Assembly (NCBI GenBank): GCA_947462335.1
Contig: OX381704.1
Coordinates: 24,575,955-24,639,954 of the forward strand
Length of the DNA stretch: 64,000 nucleotides
Direction: 5' to 3'
From: Harmothoe impar
Taxonomy: Eukaryota > Annelida > Polychaeta > Phyllodocida > Polynoidae
Each line of letters starts with the position of its first letter. Position 1 is the stretch's first letter. Under the pieces are notes generated by a model. That model was not told the DNA's origin and ran no database searches. It saw nothing but the letters and a program-made list of their open reading frames with translations. Made by a program: the position numbers and the translations under genes. Shown piece after piece: positions 10,562 through 23,182 of the stretch.

Positions 10562-11993
10562 CTATGCACTGCCAACAGAAGCAGTGCTTTTTGTACGCTG
10601 ACCTGGACTTCCTAATTGGGACCGCATTGTGACACAGTTGGATCTCTGATTGGACCCACCCATAGAAGTTTACTCCATACTAAGCCCAGCCCGCCAGGCT
10701 CAAGTCTAGTTTAATATGATGTGTTTAAGCAACGGACACCCGTTATATGAGTCCACTGGTCGATTTGGCGGCTATGATGGCTCACGGGGACATATTGCCC
10801 ATCAAAAGCATATCTGGTGTTATCCGTTTGAAAAATTCTTTAATCCTCGATATATTTTTTTCGAGTGTTTTTCTCAATATCCATTATACATTTGGGGACA
10901 GATTTCATAAGAAATAGTGTCTATAGAGGGCCATTAAACTGGTTTAGGGTGGAAACTGTGGTTTTGCACTCCATTAACCAGGGGGCACCATAGGCTGTGC
11001 AGGACCTGTCATCTGCCGAAATTGCATGGAAAACATGTGCACCTTTTTCTCAATCATTAGGTATAATGGCTTATACATGGATGAATCAATATAAACTGAG
11101 GAGTTAAATAAAAATAAATTTAAATAAAATAAGAAATGCAAGCTACACTCTAGACATTATTGTCAAACATTATTTTTGCTTGCTGAGGGGTGATGCTAAA
11201 CAATGGAGGATCACCTAGAAAGTGGACTCTCTTAGTGTTATTTTCTCTTTGGTTAGAGTAGTTAGTTCAGTTAGACAGCTAACATCCTGTTTTGAATGTA
11301 ATCAGTTATCAGACACGATTTGGGAATGTCATGTTTACTACGTTGATATTTTACAATATATTCGTAAGGTTATACAGTTTGGGGCACGTTTAATCTTCTT
11401 TTATTTATCCTGGACAACGTTATAAATGCTGGTTGGCTCTGTTTAAGAGGTCCAGCAGTAAAATACAGTACCAGTGTCACAATCCCAATGGTATCGTATT
11501 ATTCCCATGACTGTTTACCTATTTGGTCTGGGAAGCTTAGTTATTAAAAAGACAAACTTAAAAAAAAGAATTGAAACTCCTTTCATTTTAACTCATTAAC
11601 TCATATTATCAAATACATGTCGTCATAAATACATTATTGTAGGTCAAAATTGATAATAAATGTAGCCAGGAAAACCTCTTCACTCGCAATGAGATACTAG
11701 GCCATATACAATATCCACCATTTATAAGCTTGTCCCAGTAAGCTTCCCATACTCGTGAATTGATATAAAGCAGTAGGATATTGGTCCATATGATGGCTGT
11801 TGTGGCTGTAACTCGATAAGGCTGCTGGCTGTGGGCCTGTATACAGCGGACCGGGTCGCCTGGCAGTGTGCTTGGTCAGCAGAAAACCTAATTACCTATT
11901 GTCAGACACAGGATGTGCATCATCTTTATGGTACTGCCACGTTCTGCCGGCTCCTCCTGCGCCGGAGCTTATAGACGGCACTTGGCTCATTTA
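10562..11993. other. non-coding interval without recognised features
   Basis: AT-rich sequence, with a weak inverted pair CCATTAAACTGGTT / CCATTAACCAGG near 10931-10983. No exon could be supported. Confidence 0.45.
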
Positions 11994-12095
11994 ATAACCC
12001 TTTAAGGACCGCATGGTGATTTAATGTGTTGTGCTCTTTGTCGGCATTCATGCATCATGCCCCTGGATCATGCCGACGCTTCAGGAGAGTATCAA
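11994..12095. repeat. Family A, left half
   Basis: AACCCTTTAAGGACCGCATG is followed by a deleted hairpin (GCATTCATGCATCATGCC). Confidence 0.75.
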
Positions 12096-12458
12096 TCTCA
12101 TTTGGTCGGAATGAGTCTTATCTATACCACCCTGCCGAGTCCAAGCTCGCCAGGGTTTCATGCCTGAGTTTCTCATGGAGGAAAGTTTACATAATCATCT
12201 CATGTACTATTCATACGGCCCACAACATAAGGGTCACTGGCAAATATGTAATACAGGCCCTGAGCCTTCTTGTATATATCTGTCAGTATGAATAAAAGAA
12301 TAGTGCAAGTTTACTCAGGATAGGGCATATTATATTACATATCATAAGATCTATGTGGCCCTTGGGGGATGGCCATTATGTCTAATTATGCCACGTCTAC
12401 ATGTACATTTATTGGATATTCTTTCCGGTATGTATTAATTAATAAACCACGTTTCACT

Positions 12459-12463
<5 letters not shown>

Positions 12464-12548
<85 letters not shown>

Positions 12549-12560
12549 TCTCTCCCTTTC
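12464..12560. repeat. (CT)n microsatellite
   Basis: About 40 perfect CT dinucleotides followed by imperfect CT-rich sequence. Confidence 0.98.
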
Positions 12561-13033
12561 TTTCTATCTATCTGCCTCTTTGTCTCTCCCTAACTGTCTA
12601 TCTCACATTGTCCCTCAATTCCAATTATTCCTGATGGGATGGGGTATTCACACAAAGTCGGAAAGGATTTCAATTTGGAATAATTACTGAAATGGTTTAG
12701 AGGAATGCTGGTTCCATAGAAATGGGTTATGCATCCTGAATTCCAAAGCATCCTAGTACATGTATGGTGCTAAGGTTAAGTGCGGGGAGACAAATTGTAG
12801 CTAATAGTATAAAAGACACTGCCATTTCTAGAAATGACAACTTTGACAAAGTGTGCCTAATATACCATAATGACCAGGGGTCGTGCGTGAACCCACCCCA
12901 GTGCTTTATCCAGACTGACTCTTATAGTATACGAAAACCTTTTGCTTACACAGGCCATTACGCCTATCGGAATAGGCCAATGTACAAGATGAGAATAGAG
13001 AGAGGTGGCTGACCCATATTGAGATCAATCCCC

Positions 13034-13757
13034 TCCTTTGGTCTAACAGAAATAGCAGCACCAATGACGGGAATAGTAATACTAAAAAAGCCATCTATTT
13101 ATAACGCACGGCACTAACTATTCACCTTGGCCTCACTAATTGGTGGGGTTTCAGTTTCACAAAGGCCACCAACAGTTTCCACCATTTCTTACCACAAGCA
13201 AACATGTGTATGTGTGTGGTTGTGATGTTTATTTCTATTACTATCATGAGAGACCCCAGGCTTAATATAAACTGTCATACGGGCGGCGATATAAATAGGA
13301 AAACTGCTGAATAAATTAGTTGCTTGAATCCTCCGCCCCGGAATTACCCTCTGGACTCCCTCCGTAGTACCCCCCCCCCCCCCCACACACACCCGATCAG
13401 TTTATCTGTTGTTTATTTTGCTTTCTTTAACTTGCAGCTTTATCATATTATATGAATAGATAGTTTTCCCATCGGATTTGCCTTTTAAGGCTGTATTGAA
13501 AGTGCATTCTACCCGTTGGCATAGTGTACACGCATCTACTCTATTCTTACATGCCTATCTTTAAATAGGCTTTGACGCAATAGTGTACATTACAAGGAGA
13601 GAATACCTGACACTGAACAAAACCCACATGAAATCTTACAAAAGAGATGTAATAATAGATGAACTAGAGCCCACTCTACATTAGCTTTAGATTAGCCCAC
13701 ACGCACGAACAAAGAGGTAGTCAGAAAACTACCACATGGTTCTTTCCAGGAAATGGT

Positions 13758-13818
<61 letters not shown>

Positions 13819-14498
13819 GTATATATATGATTTGATAACAGTCATAATCCGTTATGTCACTTCCAATCGCCCATGCCAAGGAGGAGAGTGAAGATGGGTT
13901 CGGAGAACCTGGCATGGAGAAAATGCTTATTATTATATAAACATTATGATTTTTTTTCGTCCGTCTCTAGTCTTGTCAAAAATATATAAACATTATAATA
14001 CATGGCTTTACCGTTCTTGGAAAAGTAGAGGCTAGCATACTTATCATGTTCCAAGAAACATAAACCTCACAAATCAGGTGACAAACACATGTAAACTGAC
14101 ACGCTGTACCGAATCTGAGACGAGCTCGGGTGACCGACAAATGGAATGCAGCCTCGGCCACCGACTATCCCACCAGTTGGATAGCCTGGGAGCACGCTGT
14201 CCTCCCACTCCAATCCACATCTGTACATTGCTTCTGTCAACCAGTGGTGGATCCAGGATTGTATAGAGGAGGGGGAGGCTAAACCTGGAGTGACTGTCTG
14301 TTTCTCGCGAGCGAAGCGCAGCGGCCATATTAGGGGGCTTTGGGGGCATGCCCCCTAGACAATTTTGATGGTCTGGATGTGAAATAATGCATTCTCATGC
14401 ATTTTAGGATGCAATATTTTAAGACTCAGCCCCCTTCCCCCCTCTAGGTCATGTTATATAATATTGTCTCCATTGCTCTCCCTTTCCACTCTTTTCAT
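13034..14498. repeat. 1.46-kb tandem duplication, unit 1
   Basis: It begins TCCTTTGGTCTAACAGAAAT and is repeated head to tail in the next 1.45 kb. The units differ visibly only in the poly-C tract near 13370 and the (TA)n run near 13765. The duplicated 91-residue ORF is not recognised as a gene. The unit ends with a degenerate repeat containing GGTGGATCCAGGATTG and GGGGGCATGCCCCC. Confidence 0.95.
13764..13813. repeat. (TA)n microsatellite in unit 1
   Basis: A long TA run followed by ACACATGTATATATA. Confidence 0.95.
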
Positions 14499-15218
14499 CC
14501 TTTGGTCTAACAGAAATAGCAGCACCAATGACGGGAATAGTAATACTAAAAAAGCCATCTATTTATAACGCACGGCACTAACTATTCACCTTGGCCTCAC
14601 TAATTGGTGGGGTTTCAGTTTCACAAAGGCCACCAACAGTTTCCACCATTTCTTACCACAAGCAAACATGTGTATGTGTGTGGTTGTGATGTTTATTTCT
14701 ATTACTATCATGAGAGACCCCAGGCTTAATATAAACTGTCATACGGGCGGCGATATAAATAGGAAAACTGCTGAATAAATTAGTTGCTTGAATCCTCCGC
14801 CCCGGAATTACCCTCTGGACTCCCTCCGTAGTACCCCCCCCCCCCACACACACCCGATCAGTTTATCTGTTGTTTATTTTGCTTTCTTTAACTTGCAGCT
14901 TTATCATATTATATGAATAGATAGTTTTCCCATCGGATTTGCCTTTTAAGGCTGTATTGAAAGTGCATTCTACCCGTTGGCATAGTGTACACGCATCTAC
15001 TCTATTCTTACATGCCTATCTTTAAATAGGCTTTGACGCAATAGTGTACATTACAAGGAGAGAATACCTGACACTGAACAAAACCCACATGAAATCTTAC
15101 AAAAGAGATGTAATAATAGATGAACTAGAGCCCACTCTACATTAGCTTTAGATTAGCCCACACGCACGAACAAAGAGGTAGTCAGAAAACTACCACATGG
15201 TTCTTTCCAGGAAATGGT

Positions 15219-15273
<55 letters not shown>

Positions 15274-15950
15274 ATATATGATTTGATAACAGTCATAATC
15301 CGTTATGTCACTTCCAATCGCCCATGCCAAGGAGGAGAGTGAAGATGGGTTCGGAGAACCTGGCATGGAGAAAATGCTTATTATTATATAAACATTATGA
15401 TTTTTTTTCGTCCGTCTCTAGTCTTGTCAAAAATATATAAACATTATAATACATGGCTTTACCGTTCTTGGAAAAGTAGAGGCTAGCATACTTATCATGT
15501 TCCAAGAAACATAAACCTCACAAATCAGGTGACAAACACATGTAAACTGACACGCTGTACCGAATCTGAGACGAGCTCGGGTGACCGACAAATGGAATGC
15601 AGCCTCGGCCACCGACTATCCCACCAGTTGGATAGCCTGGGAGCACGCTGTCCTCCCACTCCAATCCACATCTGTACATTGCTTCTGTCAACCAGTGGTG
15701 GATCCAGGATTGTATAGAGGAGGGGGAGGCTAAACCTGGAGTGACTGTCTGTTTCTCGCGAGCGAAGCGCAGCGGCCATATTAGGGGGCTTTGGGGGCAT
15801 GCCCCCTAGACAATTTTGATGGTCTGGATGTGAAATAATGCATTCTCATGCATTTTAGGATGCAATATTTTAAGACTCAGCCCCCTTCCCCCCTCTAGGT
15901 CATGTTATATAATATTGTCTCCATTGCTCTCCCTTTCCACTCTTTTCATC
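14499..15950. repeat. 1.46-kb tandem duplication, unit 2
   Basis: The second unit is almost identical to 13034-14498. Its poly-C tract and (TA)n run are shorter, by about 3 and 10 bases. Both units end in CACTCTTTTCATC. The near-identity means a very recent duplication or a haplotype artefact of assembly. Confidence 0.95.
15222..15266. repeat. (TA)n microsatellite in unit 2
   Basis: A shorter allele of the run at 13764. Confidence 0.95.
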
Positions 15951-15959
15951 TCTTTTCTC

Positions 15960-16026
15960 TTCTTCCTATTCCCCCCCTTTTTTTTCCTTTTTTTTAAATT
16001 TTTTTTTTTTTGGGGGGGGGGGGGGC
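15960..16026. repeat. poly-C/T and poly-G low-complexity tract
   Basis: Runs of C, T and then 14 or more G directly follow duplication unit 2. Sequencing may be unreliable here. Confidence 0.9.
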
Positions 16027-16679
16027 ACAGTAGCACCAACTTTAATTACTAGACAAGAATCTGTGTGTAGTTGGATGTGTATTGACCAATACACACCCAT
16101 TCGTGCCACCAATCTGGCGCAAGTTGGTATCAACTAAAAATAATCTGTGCTCCCATACCATACACAGCATAGGGGACGGAGTAGTGTTGGTATGGGAGTC
16201 CGAGACTGAATAGAATGAGACGCTGTCTTTGAGTACCAAATAGGAGTTGTTATACATGTATATCATAGAGGTGAATGGACACCTCCATGAGGAGGTCCGC
16301 CCCATCCCCTTTGTGGCAGAGGCCAAGGGGTGGTGTGGTTTCATTAACCCTTTACAATCAACAAAGGTTTCTCAGTATGTGAGAGAATGTGAGGATGAGC
16401 TCTGCTCTATACAGGACTAGCACATCCTGGTACCTCAGGTAGTCGGGGCCACACCCCTATCTCCTTATCAAGCTAATCCCCTCTTCTCGCTCCTTGGACA
16501 AAGGGACTGATCAATAAGAAATTCACCCATGGATAACGCACTGCTCTGGAGTCGGGGCCTAACCACAAGACATTGCTCTGAGCCAACATAGGCTAATATG
16601 GTAGTCCCGTGTGGAGTTAACGGGTAGCAGCTCCTCTATTGGCTGCTTTAAACCACATCTGAGTTTCGGATTAAAGGCG

Positions 16680-17140
16680 CGGATCTCGGTACCCCTCCAG
16701 TGGCAGTCGGAGTGGAGTTGGGACAGGTACTCAGCCAGTGTTGCCGAAATCACGCCGGCACGCCGGCTTTTGCCGGCGTAGAATCTTAATGGCCGGCCAT
16801 GATCCCAGCTTTCCAACAGTGAAAGAATTTTTGAAATATTCCAATTATTAAGGAAGTTAGAGTCAGCTTTATATTACCTTAATATTCAAACATTTTGCAA
16901 TGGATTCTGTAAGTTCACATACAGGGAAACAACTCAATATGCCATTATTAGGTCCCTGTCAATTAAAAGAAAGTTCCTATTAAAGGCCAAAGTACATATG
17001 ACCTGCGTGACAGGAAAAAGGCCTGCGTAAGATCCCAAGACGCAGGCCACTATGGCCTGCGTCTGGAAAAAGTTTTCGGCAACACTGCGCCCTATATATA
17101 GGGGCGCTGGGCCTTTACGGGGGGTGTATTATATATCAAA
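16680..17140. repeat. host repeat split by the CAGTGTTGCC element
   Basis: The flanks (CTCGGTACCCCTCCAGTGGC and on to GGTACTCAGC, then CTATATATAGGGGCGCTGGG) match 59438-59530, where they are contiguous. The unit may be a fragment of an older element. Confidence 0.75.
16736..17087. mobile_element. TIR element CAGTGTTGCCGAAA, 352 bp
   Basis: The ends CAGTGTTGCCGAAA and TTTTCGGCAACACTG are inverted. Inside are the palindromic GCCGGCAC/GCCGGC region and repeats of GGCCTGCGT. It interrupts a short repeat (GGTACTCAG before it, CTATATATAGGGGC after it) whose uninterrupted form is at 59438-59530. No target duplication can be assigned with confidence. Confidence 0.85.
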
Positions 17141-17329
17141 GTACAGTAAGGACCAGTATTAGAGGACCAGATAATAAACACTTCTTACTTGATAGCAGCT
17201 AGACGGAAGGTACAATTAGAAACTGGGTACTAGTGCATGGTGTAAGTAGTATATGGAAAGTAGTGCCTGCGTTATAATACAAGCCATAGGTAGTAGGCTA
17301 TGGGTAAAGCACAACTGAGGTTACTATGT

Positions 17330-18205
17330 TGTAAATACAAAAAGGAAAGTACAATTTGTATCTGTGGTATTGTAGGCTCACTACATGGCGTAAGTAGTGT
17401 ATGGAAAGTACAATTTGTACCTGGGTAGTTGTAGGCTCGCTACATGGTGTAAGTAGTATATGGAAAGTACAAGTTGTACCTGGGCAGTTGTAGGCTCGCT
17501 ACATGGTGTAAGTAGTATATGGAAAGTACAATTTGTACCTGGGTAGTTGTAGGCTCGCTACATGGTGTAAGTAGTATATGGAAAGTACAAGTTGTACCTG
17601 GGTTTTGTAGGCTCGCTACATGGTGCAAGTAGTAGATGGAAAGTACAATTTGTACCTGGGTAGTTGTAGGCTCGCTACATGGCGTAAGTAGTATATGAAA
17701 AGAACCATTTGTCCCTGGGTAGTTGTAGGCTTGCTACATGGTATCAGTAGTATATGGAAAGTACAATTTGTACCTGGGTAGTTGTAGGCTGGCTACATGG
17801 CGTAAGTAGTAGATGGAAAGAAGCATTTGCACCTGGGGTATTGTAGGCGCGCTACATGGTCGAAGTAGTATATGGAAAGTACCATTTCTCCCTGGGTAGT
17901 TGTAGGCTGGCTACATGGTGTAAGTAGTATATGGAAAGTACTATTTGTACCTGGGTAGTTGCAGGCTCGCTATATGGTGTAAGTAGTATATGGAAAGTAC
18001 AATTTGTACCTGGGTAGTTGTAGGCTCGCTATATGGTGTAAGTAGTATATGGAAAGTACAATTTGTACCTGGGTAGTTGCAGGCTCGCTATATGGTGTAA
18101 GTAGTATATGGAAAGTACAGTTTGTCCCTGGGTAGTTGTAGGCTGGCTATATGGTGTAAGTAGTATATGGAAAGTACAATTTGTACCTGGGTAGTTGGAT
18201 GTATG
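17330..18205. repeat. 59-bp minisatellite
   Basis: About 15 units, each with GTAGTATATGGAAAGTACAA, TTTGTACCTGGGTAGTTG and TAGGCTCGCTACATGGTG. Units differ by point changes. The minus-strand ORFs here are artefacts. Confidence 0.95.
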
Positions 18206-18541
18206 TATGAACACATTGAAAGTATGATATTCAGACACATAAAGTCAGGTAGATATACACATGTATTGGGTGCGAATTGCTGCTCCATCTAGCCTTGTCC
18301 AAATGTCTACCATGTATGTCAAATACAATAGTAATTTCCGCCCGAAAGCGTCTCGCTTAATCAGAATACCTTAACTATTAATCCTGATTTTGTTGTCAGC
18401 ATGTTATACAGAGGCCAACACGAGTATGTAATTACTAGTCTCCCTATACAGCCCTACCAGAACATGAGTGGGACTGTGTGCCACTTAATGTCCTGTTTGT
18501 GATAGAATAATGTTAGCACGTGCCTGGACTGGGCAAACCCA

Positions 18542-18752
18542 TTTAACCCTTTGAGGGTCCCATGATGTTTTAAAGTGGTCTGTGTTCTCTGTATGTTCGC
18601 TGCATTTGAGCATCATACCGACCCTGCGCTAGTGCATCAACCTGGTAGGGTCGGCATGATGCTTGAATGAGAGTAGAATGACTGCATTCATGCATCATGC
18701 CGACAATGGATATATCACATTAAAGTATTGTATGACCCTGTGCAGGGTTAGG
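18542..18752. repeat. Family A copy, first hairpin deleted
   Basis: AACCCTTTGAGGGTCCCATG, GGTAGGGTCGGCATGATGCT, and the end ATGACCCTGTGCAGGGTTA. Confidence 0.78.
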
Positions 18753-18915
18753 TACCGCCCCTTACGTCAGTGTGTACACTGGCACCCCCTGCTGTATGGC
18801 ACAACAAACACCACCTCTCCAGTACCTACAGCCTGCTGACGTGACCACAAGCCCCGGATGTAGGCAGGAGGAAAGCCCAGGTACACGGCATCTACAAGGT
18901 CAGTCAGGACGATAA

Positions 18916-19340
18916 GCAGAGGGGCAGGGGGACGGGGGACTGGCAGGGGGAGGGGCAGGGGCAGGGGGAGGGGGAGGGGGAAGGGGCCAGGGGCAGGGGG
19001 AGGGGAAGGACGAGGGGTAGAGGAAGAGGGTAGGATCAGGGGCTTGGGGGAGGGACAGGGCTAGGGCCAGGACCAGGGGAAGGAGGTAGAGGTAGCAGCA
19101 GGAAGATGCATAGGGGAAGGCGTAGGGGCAGGGCAGGGGGCAGAGGAAGGGGGAAGGAGGCGGGGGGAGGGATAGGGATAGGGAAAGGGTAGGGGCAGGG
19201 GAAGAAGGGGGAGCGGGCAAGGGGCAAGAGGCAGGGACATGGGAAGGAGGATCGGCAGGGGAGTGGCAGGGGAAGAGGCAGGGGCAGGTTGAGGTGAAGG
19301 TACAGGGTCAGGAGAAGGAACAGGAGCATGAACAGGGTAG
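18916..19340. repeat. G-rich polypurine tract, GGGGCAGGGG-like
   Basis: Some 420 bases on the plus strand are nearly all G and A, with irregular GGGGCAGGGGGA units. Many G-runs of 3 to 5 make G-quadruplexes likely. It lies within the intron after the 19800 exon. Pro-rich minus-strand ORFs are artefacts. Confidence 0.93.
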
Positions 19341-19799
19341 CGTTGAGGTAAGGGATACCTAGGACCAGAAGTCAGGGCAAGAGCAGGAGATAGGAGCCAA
19401 ATTCGACCTGTACATCCTCAGGATCTAAGTACAGCAGTATGGATAATCATGAAATACCAATAAATCACTGAATTGTGAATTCAGAGGTTACCCAGAGTCA
19501 ATGCATGGTGTCAAAGCATAGGAAGACATTGTGTCAAAGCATACCCCACATATAGCTTACGCGGACACGATTACTGTCGATTTCTTTCTTATTTTAGTCC
19601 TGGGGCCGCTTTGGGATATGCTGGGGGCACATATGCAAGTATAGTACCGGAGGGAAGAGGTTGGGATGGCGTGAAATGGCTCAGACAAGACAATGTTAGT
19701 TTTGTTAAGACAACGTCCGACAGCATAAGGTTGTAAGCTATGCTTTGAAAACATTATAGTGGAGCAGCAAGAAGTATTGGGCTACATCAGTTTACTCAC

Positions 19800-19922
19800 C
19801 ACTGTCGCTGCTGCCGCTGCTGTCGATGTGCATGAGTCGGTGGAGGCAGGGTGACCGCATGGGGGAGCCATCCCCCACCCCCCTCACCGTCAGGCCCCCC
19901 TCCGCCGCCGCCAGCTGGGGCC
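19800..19922 (-). CDS. RASGRP: RasGRP-like exon 3: N-terminal extension, Gly/Ser-rich
   Basis: The acceptor is CCCCATGACAACCACAG and the donor is the strong GTGAGT. It encodes (x)PQLAAAEGGLTVRGVGDG, then SPMRSPCLHRLMHIDSSGSS and DS. The last base, G, joins to AA of exon 4 to give Glu, so the spliced peptide reads HIDSSGSSDSEPCGSPKG, which looks natural. I know no domain in this part; vertebrate RasGRPs usually have a short N-terminus before REM. Assignment to the gene rests on strand, phase and sites. A downstream exon of another minus-strand gene is the alternative. Confidence 0.65.
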
Positions 19923-20758
19923 CTGTGGTTGTCATGGGGACGGCGTCTTCAGTTACCAAGCCAACCACTGCTCAAGGGGTTTGTCCAGCAATGAAGAAGC
20001 CGCTGAGGCAAGCAACTGTTTCTCTTGTTTCTGCTAATTCCTCCTTGCTGCTTTTCCCTTTGTGTACCCCCTCTGCCCTCCCTCCCCACCCCACCCAACC
20101 CAACCCCCAGCCCGACCCAACCCGCCCCAGAGGAGGTGTAGCACCTCGGCCTCAGGTCAGGGGCCGGTGTAGGGGTGGTGGCGTCTGGGTATTGGAGACA
20201 CTGTACTACAAGGGGTCCATACTACTGTCATGTTGTCTATGAGCAGCAGACACATCGGTGAGCTGCTCTAGCCGCTGTAGGTGTCACATGCTCGAGCTGC
20301 TCCTCCTGCAGACGTGACATTCTCAGGCAGAGGTCGACTGAGGAACCCCTCTCTGAGGGCTCCAAATATTTAGCACAGACGTCACTCACCAAACACATTC
20401 TTGATCTGCACTCAAACCCAGTTGAATTAATCATAACACATCACCCGCCGGTGGCTACTGAAGATGGCTGTATCCATACAGAGAGGTAATCGGCTCAGGT
20501 GTCGCCACCTCCGGGTACAGAATGGGAGCTGCTCTGCTGGGGCCGGCCCGGCTGCAGCCTCCTCGGTGAGCTGCTCCCTGAGCGGCACATCTCTGCTGTA
20601 CATGATGAGGTGTCCCTTCATGGTAGTAGTACACGCCTACTTATATAAACAGCCACAGACCTGCCCCTGTATAGTCGTGCATGCTGACTCATATGACCAC
20701 ATTGTGTACAGACCTGTCTACAGGTATCCAGGGTCCCAGGTATCCAGGGGCATCACTG

Positions 20759-21624
20759 CCCAGTAAACACCCTACGTAGTTCCAACGTAGCTCAGAGGTT
20801 TCTCTAGGTAGTTTTCCAACCAACAGGTTTGAGATTGGTAATTTTGGAAGGTTTGTAAACGTCAAAACGTTAAGGTTTATTTACGTTCAACAGACGTAGA
20901 CGTCTCATTTACGTTGATCTACCTCATTCAGACCTAAATATACGTAATAAATCTACGTAGATCTACGATAATGGACGTAACTTTTCAACCAAAAGTGGGT
21001 AGATGACTTCTCAGTTTCACACAAGGTGGCAGCAATATTAATTATGGAGAGAATGTTGCAGCTCTTTAACAAATCTACCACATTCAAGCAGTAAATTCGC
21101 ATCAATTATGAATTCAATATTATGCAAATAAACAGCATTCAATAGAATATTTATATATAAAGGAGAGTAGATCAAAGTATTTGGCGTGAATATGTGTTTT
21201 GCGGCACCTTTACTGAGCGGACACCACATTTGTGGTAACAGAAGAAATACAAAGCCTCTCTGCAGCCCAAACTAGTCAACAGATCTATACTGTGAGGCTG
21301 TTCAGTTGAACTAAAAGAATATACTATATAGAATGAAATGACATTATAGTGGTTATTTTGTATGAATATTGTTTGTTAATGTAAATTTGTCTGCAATAAT
21401 AATACAATCCTTTGTCTGAATCCCACTATGTAGAATTATATGTAATGTGTTTAAATCCCAGTTGAACGTAGATTTACGTCTGAGCTGCGTAGATCAGACC
21501 TGTAGGTTTGAGAGTGGTAAATAAACCTTAACGTTTCAACGTCCATAAACCTTCTAAAATTACGTAGTTCAGACCAAAAATCAACGTAGATTTACGTCTG
21601 ACCAACGTAGTTGTGTTTACTGGG
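20759..21624. mobile_element. TIR element CCCAGTAAACAC, long form (866 bp)
   Basis: The ends CCCAGTAAACACCCTACGTA and ACGTAGTTGTGTTTACTGGG are inverted, and subterminal AACGTTAAGGTTTATTTACG motifs occur at both ends. The middle (about 21000-21440) is absent from the short copy at 36933. Confidence 0.85.
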
Positions 21625-22168
21625 TGACCACACCTGTAGCTCCCTGTCGGCCTATGTACATCAGTCACAGGTGTCCCGGGCATTCCTTCAGTTTAGCAGT
21701 AGGAGGCAATGCTATATACTGAGCTACATAAAATGTATACACATAGCTGGGTAATCAAGATGGGCCTCAAACAAAGGCATTTGTCGAAATACTGTTATGT
21801 GTGTGGGTATCCTCCTTATGACCCGGTCAGAAATACGCTGTAGGCCCTGAAGGTTCAACCTGTTGTCCTTCTATATATGGCAGCCCGAGTTCCAACGTGT
21901 AGGATATGATCCTCCTGTATAGAGTCTGCCTCAGTAGACTCAGCATTAAGTTCCATATAGATCTAGATAACACCTTCGGTCACCATTCCTCACACTCATA
22001 CCATTCCTTGATGTCCCCAGTAAGTAGTCATCAGAGAGCGGCTCAGTAGTACAACAAGTGTCTATGTGTTGTAGCGTGTATACCTCATGTGTGCGCGTGC
22101 AGGACGACTTTAGGAGCGTATTGATACTGCGGCACACGGCCCAGGGCAAAGTACGGGTGGCGCCTCAC

Positions 22169-22236
22169 TCGGGAGGCGGGGGCCGCGGGCGGAGAACGTG
22201 ATGCCGTGTTGTTGACAGCGACACGCGGGGCCGAAC
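22169..22236 (-). CDS. possible RasGRP-like exon 2
   Basis: A very good acceptor, GTGCTGTCTTGTCCTCTGCAG, is followed 68 bases later by a donor GTGAGG. All three frames are open across the exon. The frame compatible with both neighbours, exon 1 leaving two bases and exon 3 needing one, reads FGPACRCQQHGITFSARGPR. A second frame, rich in Ala, Pro and Ser (SAPRVAVNNTASRSPPAAPA), also looks natural but would not close with exon 3. There is no known domain. The segment is GC-rich compared with its surroundings, as expected of an exon. Confidence 0.42.
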
Positions 22237-22328
22237 CTGCAGAGGACAAGACAGCACCAATATTACATTACATGCTACTGCTGTAACTTACGACATATAT
22301 GCTGGTACAACCATCGGTTATATTAACA

Positions 22329-22640
22329 CGTTAACCCTTTAAGAACGAGTGACTCACCAGTGTTGCATTCAAGCATCAAGCAGACCCTACCGGGTTGAGA
22401 AACTCCCGAAGGTCCGACATGAATGATGCACCAATGCAGCACGGTCGAGTTACAATACACTGGGAGCTGCATTGGTGCACCATGTCGACAAATGTCATCT
22501 TTAAGCGACATGCTAATGTGCTACGCCCTGTGTCGTCATGGTGCGTGAGGTTAATCCAAGCGAGTCGACTCGCCAGGACTGCATTTATGCATCATGACGA
22601 CAAAGGACAAAGCACTGATGGAAGCCCTATACCATGCACT
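22329..22640. repeat. Family A, complex copy (one B and two A halves)
   Basis: AACCCTTTAAGAACGAGTGA, a B hairpin (GATGCACCAATGCAGCACGG), GACAAATGTCATCTTTAAGC, then an A half (AGTCGACTCGCCAGGACTGC). Confidence 0.75.
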
Positions 22641-22857
22641 TCATTAATAGACCTACGGCATGTGCAGGGTACAGGACTGAGGTGATGGTAAGGGCTCTCA
22701 CCTCCTCGAATTTGGAAAATGCAAGGGAAAATGTCAAAGGCAAATTATCTGAGGAAAAAAGTCCAAATACAATGGAACATATAAGGCCAGTTGCAGGGCT
22801 TCTGTCTTTGGAATTTGAGGTAGTAAATGTTCGAGGAAGTGAGGGTCGACTGTACAC

Positions 22858-23005
22858 TATGCTCTTTTGCCACCATGATACATGCATGTAGCACCAGCAA
22901 GTAACTCGGGGATTGATACACTCCCAAAGGGTCAGTAGCCCTATAATGCATCAATACATTACTAGTGAGTTACCCATCGGCGCTACATTGGTGCATCATT
23001 ACACT
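22858..23005. repeat. Family A, internal part
   Basis: CACCATGATACATGCATG, GGGATTGATACACTCCC and a B-type right arm GCTACATTGGTGCATCATTA. Confidence 0.7.
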
Positions 23006-23182
23006 GAAAATAATGAATCTCAAATGTTAGTCCAAAGTTAGTCGGTTTTACTAACTTTTATACAACCATTAGCGAAAAATACATGACCAAAGTTCCTATC
23101 CTATCTTAGCGTTTTTCTGCTAACCCTTAGCTAAAAGTTTTACTAAGTAAGCATTGCCCTGGTCACCTGAACGTACAAGGCT

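Noticed and set aside
14074..15800. Identical 91- and 61-residue ORFs repeated 1451 bases apart
   Set aside because: Their identity is explained by the tandem duplication, not by coding constraint; they overlap a degenerate repeat.
16559..16816. 85-residue minus-strand ORF containing TLAEYLSQLHSDCHW
   Set aside because: It crosses the boundary of the CAGTGTTGCC insertion, and the same bases at 59.4 kb are part of a dispersed repeat.
18900..19329. Pro-rich minus-strand ORFs of about 100 residues
   Set aside because: Complement of the G-rich tract; irregular low complexity, no splice context.
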